From NCBI GenBank assembly GCA_023374025.1, contig SIJG01000003.1:744001-808000 (forward strand): a DNA stretch of 64,000 bases, given 5' to 3'. The stretch's first letter is position 1, and each line of letters begins with the position of its first letter. The position numbers and the translations under genes are program-made. The notes under the pieces were generated by a model, which saw nothing but the letters and a program-made list of their open reading frames with translations, had not been told where the DNA came from and did not search any database. This DNA is from Heterodera schachtii. Lineage: Eukaryota; Nematoda; Chromadorea; Rhabditida; Heteroderidae. Below, in pieces: positions 21,382 through 34,171 of the stretch.

Positions 21382-23755
21382 TTATATTAAATTTGCCCTA
21401 AAAACAGTACCCCCATGACGGCGTGTTGTCATCGGTAAAGTAAGTTCCGTTACTGTAATCTCTTGCGGCGCTAATTTTCTGTGCGCTTTTTTCCCACATT
21501 CATTTTCCATTTTCTCTGCAAATTCTTCGTAGAATAAAAGTTTGCCAATTATTGGCCAATCAAATCGACGTGCCAAAGCTGTGCCAAAATGAACGAAAGC
21601 GCAGAAACATTTGCTCATTTTGTCACTGTTTATTATTTCAACAAAATATTGTAAAATATTTAAGGGAATTTTCCTGTCAAAATGTTGCTCCATAAAAGTA
21701 TAAATTTCTGGCGAAGAGTTTTCTTTACTTTGACCATCCGAATATGATTTGTTAGCCTAAATTTGAAAGTTGAAGCATAAAAATCTATTTGAATAATAAT
21801 CAAATAATAATTATTTTTTCTTTATTTTAAAATTAAAAAATAAAAAGGTAAATTAATAAAAGTTTTCAAAATGTGCTTATATGGCAAAATATCGATGGTT
21901 TCATTCTCGAAAAGTAAATTTTCAAAAATCAAAAAATTTCGTCATCTTTTAAGTCAATCCTGGGATGTACTTTTCGGTTTTGTATTCGCGGTTTGGTAAT
22001 AATTTCAGTCCAAAAATGCTTCTTTTTCTCATTAATTTCAATAATTTTAAATGTAAAAATCTAAAATCAAAAGTTAAAAAAAATGGATAAAACTATTCAA
22101 TTTATTTCTAATTATTCGGATCTTGAAAAGCCGGATATCCGTGCCTGGACTGGTCGGATACCCGACCCGTGTAATCTTAAGACAAACCCATCTTCGTTGG
22201 TCCCTCTTTGTTTTGTCAAAATTTCAAAAGCGGCCAAAAGAGTTTCCAATTGCCATCCTCCGATGTCATCAGAATTATCGGAATATTTCTCATAACTAAA
22301 AAAAGTAATTAATTATCAATTTTATTATTTAATTTCCACAACTGACATCACACTAAGGACAATTCGAATGGCCAATGAGAAGGCCAATTGCAAAATTTGG
22401 TCGACCACCGATTTGGCAATTTGTTTTTCAGCAGGTGAAAACACGGATTTGTTGAATTCAGTGGCGATGTGTTCGCCCAAATTTTCGTCATAATACAAAA
22501 AGCCAAAGAAACGGCTGGCGGGATCCTCTTCAAGGATAACTTTAAAATATGGCACTGCATCTCCGTTGATGATTTCTCCGTCGTTGATTTTTTTGTTAAT
22601 CACTCGAAAAGTGGCAATTTCCGCCGCGTATTTGACAAAAGTGAAATTAAAAATTGCCTTTTTTTTTTTTTGCTTTTAGCATATGTACATTTGGGCATTT
22701 AGGTCATAACTAAAGTTGGTCGGTAATCGGTAATTGTTAAAAAACCGGTACCGGTAAAAACCGGTAATTTTCCAACGTAAAAATTTTTGGACAAAATTTT
22801 TCAAATACAATTTTTATTCAGTTTTCACGCGAGTGCCTGTTTTTTAGCATTAGAATTTTTCAGAAGTATATGTATATTCAGGTTGACCAGCCTTCTTTTT
22901 CAAATTCAGTATAACGAACACTAAAATTCAGATTTAGACCCTAAATTAAAATTTTTTGCAAAGCGAGGGGTCAGCAGCCAATTTTACAATTTTGCGAAGG
23001 GGTCCGGCCATGTAAATCGATGGACCTTTTTTTTTGCTCTCAAACCGGTTTTTTCGCAGCTCTTTTTCCAAAACTTTTGGGGAATACAGGGGGGGGGGGG
23101 GTCCGGCGGTGCCGATAGGCGCCGCCGGGAAAATTTTTTAATTTTGAGTGATATTTGTTAACAGAATTTGTCAAAAAATGACCAAATATTAGGTTAATTT
23201 GTGGTTTTAGGCTGCTTAAAAAGAAAAAATAATTTTTTTAAAGCTGGAATATTTTATATTAATTAAATTTCAATTGAAATAATTAAAGAAAATATTAAAA
23301 ATTTTGTGTTCCGTCGGGGAATTGAACCCAAGAGATTAATAATGAAAGTCAGAAGGTTTAACCACTATACCAAATAAGGTGACAATAAGTGCTGTAAAAG
23401 AAATAAATAATTTATTTATTTCTCAAAAATTTCTCATTTCTCACCAATTCCCTCTCTTTTCTCACCAGACCCCCATTCTTACCAGTGCTTAATTTTTACC
23501 GGCGGTACCGGTAATAGACAAACCGGTACCGGTACTTTGATTTTTGAAAAAACCGATACCGGTACCGGTACCGACCAACTCTAGTCATAACTGTTGTAAA
23601 TTTCGTTGATGAATTTGGCGAGGTGTCCATATTTTGGAATGAATTATCCAAGTCCCATTCATCAGCAGTAAATCCAATGGCGAATTTACCAACAAAAACA
23701 GGAGGAAGAAGCAAATAAAAACAAAAATATGGAAATTTTGATCTGTTTGCTTCAT
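21382..23755 (-). CDS. Putative secreted or membrane protein of unknown function (about 4 exons)
   Basis: Exon 1 (23690-23755) starts MKQTDQNFHIFVFICFFLLF, a signal peptide or anchor. Exon 2 begins at 22657 in phase 0 (AIFNFTFVKYAAEIATFR) and includes INDGEIINGDAVPYF and ILEEDPASRFFGF; its 3' limit near 22330-22370 is uncertain. Exon 3 (22184-22288) includes SDDIGGWQLETLLAAFE. Exon 4 (21382-21756) includes SSPEIYTFMEQHFDRK, then several Cys, and ends at TAA. All proposed joins are phase 0. I do not recognise the family. Intron 1 is about 1 kb, most of it a hAT-like element whose 8-bp duplication lies in the intron, so the element need not break the gene. Confidence 0.45.
22711..23583. mobile_element. 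873-bp hAT-like element, ACCGGTA word family, with tRNA-like cargo
   Basis: The termini are TAAAGTTGGTCGGTA and, on the minus strand, TAGAGTTGGTCGGTACCGGT. They are flanked by a perfect 8-bp duplication GTCATAAC at 22703-22710 and 23584-23591, which fits the hAT preference nTnnnnAn. ACCGGTA words fill both ends (22711-22765 and 23499-23583). The interior carries a GC-rich block with a 13-G run (about 23089-23101), a tRNA-like segment (minus, 23309-23377: TATAGTGGTTAAACC and GGTTCAATTCCCC) and CACTGGTAAGAATGGGGGTC (minus, about 23468-23488). It sits in intron 1 of the minus-strand gene at 21382-23755. Confidence 0.85.
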
Positions 23756-25639
23756 GCTATCTGAAATTATAAAAGTTTTGCAAATATAATTAAATACTAT
23801 CGGCGCCGCCGGTTAATTTGCTTTTTGGCCTAAATCTTTTTCTCGCTCCCTAAGTGTGCCGGTATAAGAGCCGTCAGGAAAATTTAGATCAGATTATGGT
23901 CATTTTGTCAAGAATTGAGTGCTAAGAAAAGTTATTTTTTGCAAAAAAAAAAAATCAAATTTATAAAAAGTCGCTAAAATATTTGGTAAAACCCCAAATA
24001 TTTATTGTCAGAGCTTTTTCATGCGCTAAATATTCGCAAAAACATTTTTAAAAAATAAAAAATCCTGGCCCTATTAATATAATAATAAAATTTAAATAAA
24101 TGGATAAAATAAAAATGGTTGTATTTCACTATGCTGTTCGTCTTTTATTCCGATCGACTCTAATAATAAAAATTCAATCATTTACCAGAGATTTTGCTTA
24201 AACATAAATGAATCGATATTTTACTATGGTCATTGGTAAATTTATAATGTTATATTGAAAAAATAATTATCAATTATTACCTTTTTTGAATGCCTAAAGC
24301 TTATTAAATTCGAATATTGCCTCTACAGATGTAGGTACCTAAATATTATGACCTTAAAGTTGCAAAACCTTTTAATACTTAGTAAATCAATTTCTCCTGG
24401 TAACGTTTTCTTTACAGATAAATAAATGAAAAAATGCTATGAAAATTCAGGAATTTTTATAAAAAAGGCTTAACTTAATCACTGCTCACAAATCAAATAA
24501 AAATGTTGGTGGTCTGATAGAAAAATTATTGTATGGAAATTTGAAGAAAAAAAAATTTAGAGACAAAAATAATAATTCGTTTTACAACATTAAATTAAAA
24601 TTAATAATTGTAACTTTTCATGCCTTCTAAAAGTAAAAAGATTTATAGATATTTTTTCCTTTTTAAAAATTTCTTGCTTGCCTAAAAACCCAAAAATTTG
24701 ATCTAAAAAATAGACAGAGATATAAATGTACGAAATTTTTGTTTTACTCATTCTTAAAATATACCTAATTTAAAATAATTGACAGACTGTGCCGGCTTTT
24801 TTCTAAACGAATTTAATTAACTGAAATTCTTTTAGACGCTATTTATTATTTTATTATTATTGTTTTCTCTTCGTAAATAAAAATTTATTTGTTCATCTTC
24901 TCCCTCGGTGTAAAGACACAACACTTTCTATACCATCTGTTTCGCAAAAACAGACAAAATTTGTTCCTGCTTTTGCACAAAATTTTACTCGAAACATCTG
25001 ATCACAAAATAAGACCAATATGGGACAGTATACGTGCAGAACTACCGTAGGCCAACAGTTCAATGCAGCAAATCAATGCCAAAACATTTAAATCATGCTC
25101 TGGACAAGCATAATCATCCATGAATTTGAATGCATTTAATTAAAAATTCTTTATAAATTTTTTAAAATTGAAAAAGACAAATGAAAAAAGTACCTTCTAT
25201 ATTTTATTTTAAAACTAAATAAAATTTTTAAAATTGAAAAAGACAAAATGAAAAAAGTTCTTCAATATTTTAATTTCAAAAATTAAACAATCAAAAAATA
25301 CAAAAAAGAACAATTAACTATCCAATAGATAAATTGTATGATATTTTTAAAATACTTTTTTTACAATAAAAGTAAATTTCAAAAATTAAAATAATTTATT
25401 TTCCATTTTATTATTTTATGTCTCTTTGCCCACTTAAATTAATTCTAAAACTGCTTTTCATCGATCAAAAACAGTTGTGTGTCATTAATTGGCTTAACGT
25501 TATTCGTCCCACTTGGCTGATCATCACATCCAATATATTTTTTATTGGTCAGTGATTTACATTAACAACTAATTTTAGCATTAATTCAATTTTTATCATC
25601 CATTTACATTTTTTTTTCTCGTCATTTTATTTAGGATAA
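23756..25639. other. Intergenic AT-rich DNA
   Basis: No exon is supported. A short imperfect tandem duplication of about 65 bp (AAAATTGAAAAAGACAAA near 25166 and again near 25233) is visible, otherwise A/T-rich sequence. The stretch upstream of 25640 should contain the NPC2-like gene promoter, but no element can be named. Confidence 0.6.
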
Positions 25640-26985
25640 ATGAGTTTTTGCCAAAACAAATTCATTTGTTTGGTCCTTTTTATCTGCTCCTCGATTGTTC
25701 AGTCGTCTGATCAGTCAACTTTCTACCCGATTCGTTACAAAAATTGCAGTAAATTGAATTAATTTAGGTAATTTCTTTCAATTTGATTTTTAGAGTCTCA
25801 GTTTGATGTGCTCAGTGTGGCGATCACAACCGATTGTTCGGCCACCGACCGTTGCCAATTTCCGCGCGGCAAAGACATGGCCATTCAAATTGTCTTCAAG
25901 CCGAGTTCATATTTTGGGTCGAGGCTTCATTCTTACTTGCCCCTGATTTCTTTGAATATTTCAACTTTGAAGAATCTGGGCTTTATAGGGCTTGCACTTG
26001 GAAATACATGGGCCTGGAATGCCTCAGGGTTTCTGAAGAGGCTTGATTATAACTCATTATCTCATAGCAAATTATAATTTTAAATTGAGAATAATATTTA
26101 ATATGAAATAAATAACTTTTTAGGCTCATTTAGTTCTTTTAATAAATGCCATTTTTATTTGTTTTTTAACTTTTCTTTAAAGATCGTCGTGTTGACTCTC
26201 TGCAAACCGCCGTGTGGGCGCATCTTGGCGACTCGCGCGGAGCATTGACTCGTTTCCACATTGAAAATGGTTTTCCTATGATTGATATATGATCAGTAGA
26301 GCTGCCTAATATTCTCGGAAGGACAATTCTTAGTCTCATTTCTCAAGACTCGGAAAATTTTGGCTCTTAGGTAGCCAAATGATTTGGCTAAAATTTCAAA
26401 ATAAAAATAATGTTGAATGATTGAAATTTGGCAGAAAATGCTTGTGTTGCCAGCAACATCACTTGCCCCGTTGAACCTGGACAAACCTATTGGTACACAC
26501 AGCCTGTAAGACAAATTAAAAAATGAATTATTTAATAGAATTGAAATTCTTGAATTATTATTTGCGCATTTTACAAAATAATTTTTGTTTTAAACATTTA
26601 TTAATTTTAATTAAAATTTAAAAATAAAAAACATTTATTTATATTTATTACCTTCTCCGCCCGAGTCGGGGAATAGCGAATGTGATTAGTTCATCGATTT
26701 TTTATTAAAAAAAGTATCCACCATTTTTTAATTCTCCACCCATCTGCGATTAATTTGTCGGAGATTTTCATCTTCGAAACCAAAATATCATTTAAGGTGC
26801 GAATTTTGGATGAATATCCGGCTGTTGAAGTGCAGGTTAATTGGCTGTTGACCAGCCCCACCGCGACGGATTCCGCTGATCAGCAGCAGTCGCCCGAAGG
26901 CGGGGGAACTGATCGGGGCCAGCCGCCGCGGGCGCGTGAAGTTTGTGTGAAAATGTTGGCCAAAGTGATGGAGAAGGACGACTGA
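25640..26985 (+). CDS. NPC2-like (ML-domain) secreted sterol/lipid-binding protein, 5 exons
   Basis: Small secreted lipid carrier of the NPC2/MD-2-related family; NPC2 proteins bind sterol in the endolysosomal lumen. Exons: 25640-25748, 25794-25904, 26183-26269, 26435-26505 and 26797-26985, giving 188 residues in one frame. Residues 1-22 form a signal peptide (FICLVLFICSSIVQS). Family landmarks follow in order: YKNC, DCSATDRCQFPRGKDM, FKP, NACVASNITCPVEPGQTY, and ILDEYPAVEVQVNWLL, with a final Cys in REVCVKML. Six or more cysteines can form the usual disulphides. A GC-rich insert of about 27 residues rich in Ser, Gln, Gly and Pro (from SPTATDSADQQQ) lies between the WLL strand and the last cysteine and is unusual for the family. 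All introns are GT-AG. Confidence 0.85.
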
Positions 26986-28889
26986 TCGAATTTTGGGAAC
27001 TGAGAAGAATGGAATTTTGAATGATTAAAATGATGAAAAATTCATCAAAGAATTTTTATTACTTAATTATATGTAAACGATTTTGGAAAGAGAAATTTAA
27101 AAAAAATAAATTTACTTTTTTAAGAAAAATATAAATTATGCTCTTCGTTCATTTTTCAAGCAATTAATGACCAATGAATATTTAACTAACATTAATTAGC
27201 TGCTTATAGAAAAGATGTATAAAGAAGCCCTACATAAAATATCCAACTTGGCATTTTCATGGCATTTTCACTAAACGCCCCCGCATGTGATGAAATTGAA
27301 TAAACAACAACTCATCAGCAGATAGGTCTAATGCAGAAACAAATCCACGCCCCAAAATTTGGTGTTAAATTATCAAATTCCAATTTTGCTTACCCAAATC
27401 TTCTGGCAACGGTCTTTTCTGTGTACCATTGTGACACTTATTTGGTAATTGTTAAATATTTTCAGCAGAACAGAGCTGTAAGCATTGTTCTGCAATTCGA
27501 ATTGATCGCTGGTTTTTGTTAGAGATGGCACTGTGCCATTTGTGGTGCAAGTTGCAGTAACCTTTTAGAGTGGTTATTAATTGGATCAGTAATTAAGATA
27601 AAGCCAATTTTATGTTTTTTTTGCTTTCAAAAACTATTTTCAATATTTTAAATATGTTCCGTTAAGAATTTATAAGGTTAAGAATTTTTTTGCCACTTCA
27701 CATACTTCCAATGGACCAATCGAGCTGAAATTTTTACCAATCGAACCTCTTCCATGAATATTAAGAAATATACAACAAAAAAAAAAAAAATCAAAATAAG
27801 GAAATTTGGAGACCTAATGGAAAATTTGGATTTTTTAAATCAAATTGCTGGTGTCCGTGGGATTTCCGAATGAAACTTGGTGGGTGGATAGAGCACCCAT
27901 GGATTCTTAAGAAAATGGTTTTATTTCTACAAAATAAGCACGAAAGCCAAGTTATGAGTTGCCTAACATTTTTTAATGAATAAACAAAACGTCTACATCT
28001 TTGGATGGCTGTTCAGTGTCAAGTGGTGTAGCGGTAGTGCACTAGTCATCGTTTTTTCAAGCCCCAGGTTCGGGTCCCCTACATGTAAATTCATCTTTTA
28101 ATTTTATTTTTGCTTTTTGTGCCAAGTGAATTATCAAAAAGTTGTATATAAAACAAAACTTTATTTTGAATTTTTTTATATTCATTTTGATACTAAAATA
28201 TTCAATAAAAATATTAAACAAAAAATATTTTTTTTAAATCGACATGATATTTTTTGCATCTTTATGTTAAATGTATTTTTTGATTTTCAATGGAATAAAA
28301 TTAAAATAAAAAATTTTTTCTTAAATTTTTTTGATAATTGACTTTGCATAAAAAGCAAAAATTAAAAAAATGGATTTACACATAGGGGATTAATTGGGGC
28401 CACAAAAGGTTGTGACCAACACAGTACCTCTGGTATATGACTAATTAATTCATTTCTTTAATCATAAAATAGGTAGAAAAAACTTCGGCACGTCATAACT
28501 CGGCACGCGTGCTTATTTGGCTCATTCGGAAATCCCACGGACTCTTGGGGACATTCCTTTGTGAGTAGAGAATAATACTTAAAAATTTACCTTCATTTTT
28601 TCAACTAAAAGGGATTGTGAAAATAGCTCAATTATCCCGCCCCCTGGGTTCGCATTTGCTTATATTATTAATTATCCATGAGAAACAGCAATTATCTTTT
28701 TCGTATGATACATTTTTTGCTGTAATCTAAAGCAATTATCGCTTATTTGTTAAGTATCATTATGCATCTAATTCAAAACGCAACAATTTTTAATTGCCCA
28801 TTTGCACGCATTAAATAACGGATTTCTGAAAACTAAAAAAAAAATATTTTAGCCACTTCATTAAATTTCAATTGTATATTTTAAATCCA
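26986..28889. other. Intergenic DNA with one tRNA-like segment
   Basis: No gene is seen apart from a tRNA-like relic at 28022-28084 (GGTGTAGCGGTAGTGC and GGTTCGGGTCCCC). Near 27715-27745, CCAATCGAGCTGAAATTTTT resembles the inner arm of the fold-back element at 36997-37209. Confidence 0.6.
28022..28084 (+). repeat. tRNA-like segment
   Basis: A-box-like TGGTGTAGCGGTAGTGC and B-box-like AGGTTCGGGTCCCC lie about 28 nt apart. The stems pair poorly, so a SINE head or tRNA relic is likelier than a functional tRNA. Confidence 0.45.
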
Positions 28890-30946
28890 ATGGAATGCCT
28901 CTTAAATGCTGAATGCTTCAGCGGCCATTACAATTGCACATTTTATGATCCTGAATCAATTCCAAGAGAAAAGCGACGTAATGTTGTGCCAGGAGTAATA
29001 CTAATTGGTTTCTTCATAATATTCGAGGTGAATTTATTATTTTTTAATTTATTTATATCCTAGTTTTTATTTATTATTTAAATGCTTTAAAATCAGTTAA
29101 ACTTTTTTTCAGCTTTTGTTCCTCCCGTGTATTGCTGTGTTTGTGCAGAAGAACAACCTTCGCGAATCCTGCTTCAAATTGATGCTTTTCTTGGCCATTT
29201 TGAGCATGTTCAACCTCTTTTCCAGCTGTCTGCTCATTGGCATTTACGCAATTCGTGGCGATGTGTTTTGTGATCGTCCGTTATTCAATTACATTATTGG
29301 GATGCCATTTTTTGGTGATTGAATTTACATTTTTAGCAAATATTTTTTCCTTAAATAATTTTATAAAAAGATTTTAGGGATTTCATTTTAGCAAATTTCA
29401 CCTAAAATAAACTTTCTTTATTTTTTTTATTGTAATTATTGGAATCAATTAGTTCTTGTCATCTAATTTCCTATTATTTTTTTCAACCGATTTTTTAAAA
29501 AATTTTCCACGGAATTCCCCACAAATTTGGACGAATATTTTAGTTTTGTCCTCCACATTTCGGGCGCCCTATTTTAAAATCAAGTATTTGATCTAGTTAT
29601 TTGTTTCGACATTAATTTTGTGCATTTGGCACCCTTTTTCTCCTGAGAATTGACTGTTAGCATTTGCCATGGTTCCATTCCCTGGCACAATTGGGTTTCA
29701 ATTCCCATTTTTAGCTACTTACACTTGTGAGTCAATTCTCGCCGTAATTTTGGCACTGAATCGATGCACTGCAATGGCCAACCATCGACTGGCCGCTGTG
29801 CTGTTTGACGGCAAAAAATTGTTCATTTGGATTGGTTTCGCCATTTTGTATGCTTTTTGTATGGGCTTTTTGTTCATCCCAGCCTTTCCCAATGGAATGA
29901 TGGTCAGTTACGTTTGGCAACCACACATTGGCTACGTTGAGGACACTGAAGGATGGGTAAGTAAGACAATTTTAAATGCTCAATCGACCAAACAAATATT
30001 TAAACTTGAAATTTTTTCAGCGAAAAATTTATTAACAAAAATTAAATAAAAAAGAAAATAGACCCTTAAGTAACGATCCCAAAAGTTTCATAGAAATACA
30101 ATATGCCTTAAGAAATGAAAATTTTTTTTTGACAAGAATTTTTAGTTTCAAGGAAATTATTTATCTCAATACTGGTTTGGCTTAATTTTATTACTTTTTT
30201 GAATGTTTCTCATTTTACACATCTAAATTTGAGACTTTTTAATGCCTAATTTCCATCTTTTAGTGCCTATTTTTGGGGTTTTTAGAGCTAAAAATCATGT
30301 CCCTACTAATTAAATTAAAAAAAAAAAATCAATTTTCTTTATATTTTTTAATTTTTAATATTTCAGTATTTGCACAAATTGTTTGCATTCAACCAATTTT
30401 CGCTTGGCTTTGGCATTCCGATTATTTATGCCTTATTTTATTTTATAATGCGCAAAAAAAGAACCCTCACCGTCGGAACTGAACAAAACGGATCACAAAA
30501 TTCAGTGGATCGGAAACGCGACCAATATGTTTGGCGATCTGATTTTGGCAGGAAAATTCAAATTTTAAATTCAACAGATTTTTACCCAAGTGTTTCTGAT
30601 CAGCCTTATAACGATGTTATATGCGTTCCCATATTTGTACGCGGAATATTTTTCAGTCCCTTCGTGGTTTGCCATTGCTGCACATTTTTTATGGGCTTGT
30701 TCATATGGTTACGTATTAAAAATAGAAAATATTCTCATTTTAGTTTAGTTTTTTTGAATTTATTTGAAAATTTAGATTTTTAATAATTTAAAAAACATAT
30801 TGCAATTTTCAAAGCATTTTTCTATTAAAGGTTTGTTCGCCATCATCATGATCATTTTCAACATGCAGATACGTAACAATGTCAAGGCCATGTTTCAAAA
30901 ACTCACACATGGCATTGGCTTGACCTCAGATGTATATGCTTCTTGA
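28890..30946 (+). CDS. SRT-family serpentine chemoreceptor, 6 exons
   Basis: Nematode seven-transmembrane receptor, probably a chemosensory GPCR of sensory-neuron cilia. Exons: 28890-29027, 29113-29314, 29715-29956, 30367-30528, 30578-30707 and 30831-30946, in one frame for 329 residues, the usual SRT length. Landmarks: HYNCTFYDPESIP near the N-terminus; LLFLPCIAVF and ESCFKLMLFLAI (TM1-2); NYIIG; ESILAVILALNRCTAM (TM3, family LALNRC); KLFIWIGFAILYAFCMG (TM4); a long Lys/Arg loop; IFTQVFLISLITMLYAF (TM6); and NMQIRNNV at the C-terminus. The end of exon 4 is the least certain join. A pyrimidine-rich tract ending TTTTAG before CCACTTC at about 28853 could be a trans-splice acceptor. Confidence 0.85.
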
Positions 30947-31015
30947 ATTAATCAAATATTATCACCCTATTACTTATCACGTTTTTCAAGAAATTCTATT
31001 CACTGACATATTTTT

Positions 31016-31113
31016 CAGTGACCCATTTTCTGGTCACGCCCTTTTCAACGCCAATTGCTCCCGCGTTAATTTTTGGTCAAATTGAATGGCAGAACGGAGT
31101 GATCAGCCCATGA
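31016..31113 (+). pseudogene. Isolated exon-like fragment resembling SRT TM6
   Basis: After TTTTTCAG, one frame reads TPFSTPIAPALIFGQIEWQN and ends at TGA. Its IFGQIEW core resembles the TLGQITW segment of the SRT gene at 54.5-56.4 kb. It lies just downstream of an SRT gene that already has its own TM6, so it is probably a leftover exon of another copy. Confidence 0.3.
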
Positions 31114-32408
31114 AATGACAATGATGAAAGTGGCAGGCGAAAAAGCACTCAGAAACGCCTCAAAAATGGATAATATTAAAAAGAGATTAATTGGCTGAAA
31201 ATGGATTTTCATTAGGGCTCACAGATGTAAGGGTTTACAATTAGCCTCATTTTATTATTTTAGAGAGGCCGATAAGTTTAAATTTCTTTAAAAGGGAAGC
31301 TTTGGGCCTTTTTGTGATTTTTTGAAATTTGTTAATTCTTATTAGAGATGGCATGATTATTTTTCGAGATATTTTTTCATTATTTTTAAACGGAAAAATC
31401 GATGAAATTTTAATTTTTTTCGATATTTTAAATCGACAGAAGAAATACAGAAAAAAACGTCGAAATGTCCTAAAAAAGTGGTTGGTTAATTTTGGGAAAT
31501 TTTTAATGCCTATAATTTTGGTATCAAACAAAAGTTTAAAGCTATAGAATTTTCGTTGATTTATATTAGTGGCTAATTCATCAGACAAACAAATTTTTTC
31601 TTGAATATATTCTTAAAAATCTGCTTCTCATGTTTTCTCATTGTATTTTTCTTAATCTCATTATTTGTTCTTTCCTCAATTTTGTTGCTCTCCCAGCAAA
31701 GGGAAATATTTCTTTTCTCAAATTTATATCTCTAAAAAACGGAATTTTGTAATTTGTTATCACTAGGATGGCGATTTTTAGTTTTTTAAAATTATTTTTT
31801 TGCGGGTTTATTTCGCTGAAAAATGCATGGAAAACACATTTTTATCCCGTAAATATTCATTTTAGCCAATATTCGTGATTAGGAATCAATTTTGGATTTT
31901 CATTAAAATATTTGCGCCACTATTTTTTCATTTTGTCACTAAACAGCACAGTTTCAAAATTTTTTTACAATTTTTTTTTTTTTGCCATTATTTCGGTCAT
32001 TTTTTTTTGCCATTTTTTAGTTATTTATTTTGAATTTTTTGCTACTAAAATCCTTTCCCCTTATTATTAAATGCATTATGGTATTCACAGCATTTATTGT
32101 GTTTCTGTCAAAATATTTGTTTCTTTTGTGTTTTAATTTTATTTTTGATTTGTTTTATGAGTTAATTTTTATAATTGGGGAACCTTTTTCCCATTAATTT
32201 GGGTACCATTATGCCAAATATATTTAAAATAATTTTTTTTTTGTTTGAAAATTTGCAATTCCAAATAAAATTCAAATTTACTTTTTATGATACAACGATA
32301 AATAAATGTGTGAAAATAAATTTAAAAAAAAAGAGAAAGGTATTCTTCCAATTTTTATTTACTCTTGAAATGTTTTCAACTAAACTTTCTTAAAGGCATT
32401 TGATTTAC

Positions 32409-34171
32409 CTGGAAAGTAAAGCACCGGCGCGCTGCTACCGTATACTAATATTTGTAGAAAAAGACTAATTGGAAGAAAGAAAAATTCACAAATGCGTCCA
32501 AATTTAGCAATGGAAGTATGAAACGAAATATGAATATATTCTAAAATAGAAAATAAAATAGCAAATTTTTATGTTTTAATGTTTAATTTAAGCATTTATT
32601 ATACCGACCAAAATAGAGCAGATGAGTCCAATTGACATGAGAACACTGATAGAAATTGTGATTTTTTTCAGTTGTGTCGAAACTAAATTAATTGTTTATT
32701 TTAATTTTAATAAATCCGTCGAATGCCAAAAACTCCCTAAAATATGGATTATAATAAAAGGCAAGACTTTGTGTCGATCGTTTCCAAATGATCAGCCAAA
32801 TTAATGCATAGGACAGAAATTCAGTAGAACATAAACTAAAATCACAAATGTCAACATAAGAAGCGGTTTCCGGTTGACGAGATGGCTCCCCAAAATTGCA
32901 CATCACTGGTCTAAAAATTAGGAAAAACATATTGAATAAAACTATGAGTCGTTTCCCGCACTTTTCCCAATGGTTTGAGCTTCCAATGTAAATGAAAAAG
33001 CCATGAATTGTCGTTCTGATGCAACAAAAAGTGATGATTGCTTTGAAAGAAATAATTTTTCCATGCGATTTGTACCTAAAAATTAAAAAAAAAAGTTAAA
33101 AATAGCCCACTTTCAATGAGAAATTATTACTAGAGTCGCATGGGATCGGGATCCCGAGTCGACAAATCCCGGAATCTCGGTTATGTATTTCTTTTTAAAT
33201 TTTTTTAAATAAAAAAATTAATTGAATTTCATATGAATTACCCAAAAATTAAAAAATTTTGTAAAATTAATTTAATAATATAGCCTTAGAGAAATAAGTT
33301 TTTTGGCAGTTGTTAAGCTACTTTTCGAGTTATTAGTGTATATTTTCTAGGTTTTTTTATAGCCTATTTAAAAAATGAAATAATTGAAATTTCATATCAA
33401 TTATCAAAAATTTAAAAATTTAATAATAAAGCCATTAATTTACACTCTGGTGCAACCAATTGCTTTGATTCATTCGATTTTTAACTAAGTTCTAAATAAA
33501 TAATCCAATTTAAAAATTATTAGAAAACCGGAACGATTGATTTTTTAAGCGGTGTTTTCGTTTTTTAAACGAAAAACTGATCGAGCCTAGCCCCTTGTCC
33601 GGTCTCTCTTTCTTACCATATCGGAAACACAACGCCAAAGAGACGGTCAATTCCAATGCCTAATTGTAAGGTTATAGCCATTGAAGAGCAAATCAGTGGC
33701 ACAATTTGGATGAGAAGGCAAGACTTAAGCGGAATGTAATTGAAGCCAAACAGAAAAACGAAGAATTTGATGCAATTCCCAAAAAGGAGAAATGAAGCGA
33801 AAAAGGCGAACAAAGCGATCAGAGTTTTTCACGGGGAATGGAGTGATCTGTGCAAAATGATTTTTAAATAATACAGTAAGAGATCGCAGATAATTTTTTC
33901 AAAAATTCAATTTGGCTGCCAAAAATTCCTTGTTTTTTTTTAATTATTCAAAAAAATATTAATAATTTTTACTTTGTTTTAATTGTTACAAAGACAAGGA
34001 CAAAGTTTAAGCAAATTGCCATCAGACAAACAAGCGCAATGATTCCATTTGCCAAAATTTCTTCGGGAATTAATCCTTTGTTGGCGTACTGCTCATAAAA
34101 CTTAATAAAGAGATTAATTAAATATTATATAAATAAATATATCATTTCACCGTGTCATTGGGTGTGATCAT
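32409..34171 (-). pseudogene. SRSX-like serpentine receptor pseudogene (inverted paralogue of 48148-49501)
   Basis: Aligned with the intact plus-strand paralogue, exons 1-7 are recognisable: 34151-34171, 33973-34088, an exon starting at 33847, then further exons to 32540 and 32409. GIGIDRLFGVVFPIW at the TM3 end and SFKAIITFCCIR are conserved. Two lesions break it. Codon 52 is TGA (33829-33831) where the paralogue has TGC. In the TM7 exon, 4 nt are missing after the GACGCATTT codons, shifting the frame into a stop. A separate last exon could not be found. It probably gives no full-length receptor. Confidence 0.85.

Noticed and set aside
23496..23714. Frame ending in repeated Tyr-Arg
   Set aside because: The YRYR part is the ACCGGTA word array of the hAT-like element; only the exon at 23690-23755 is kept, in another frame.
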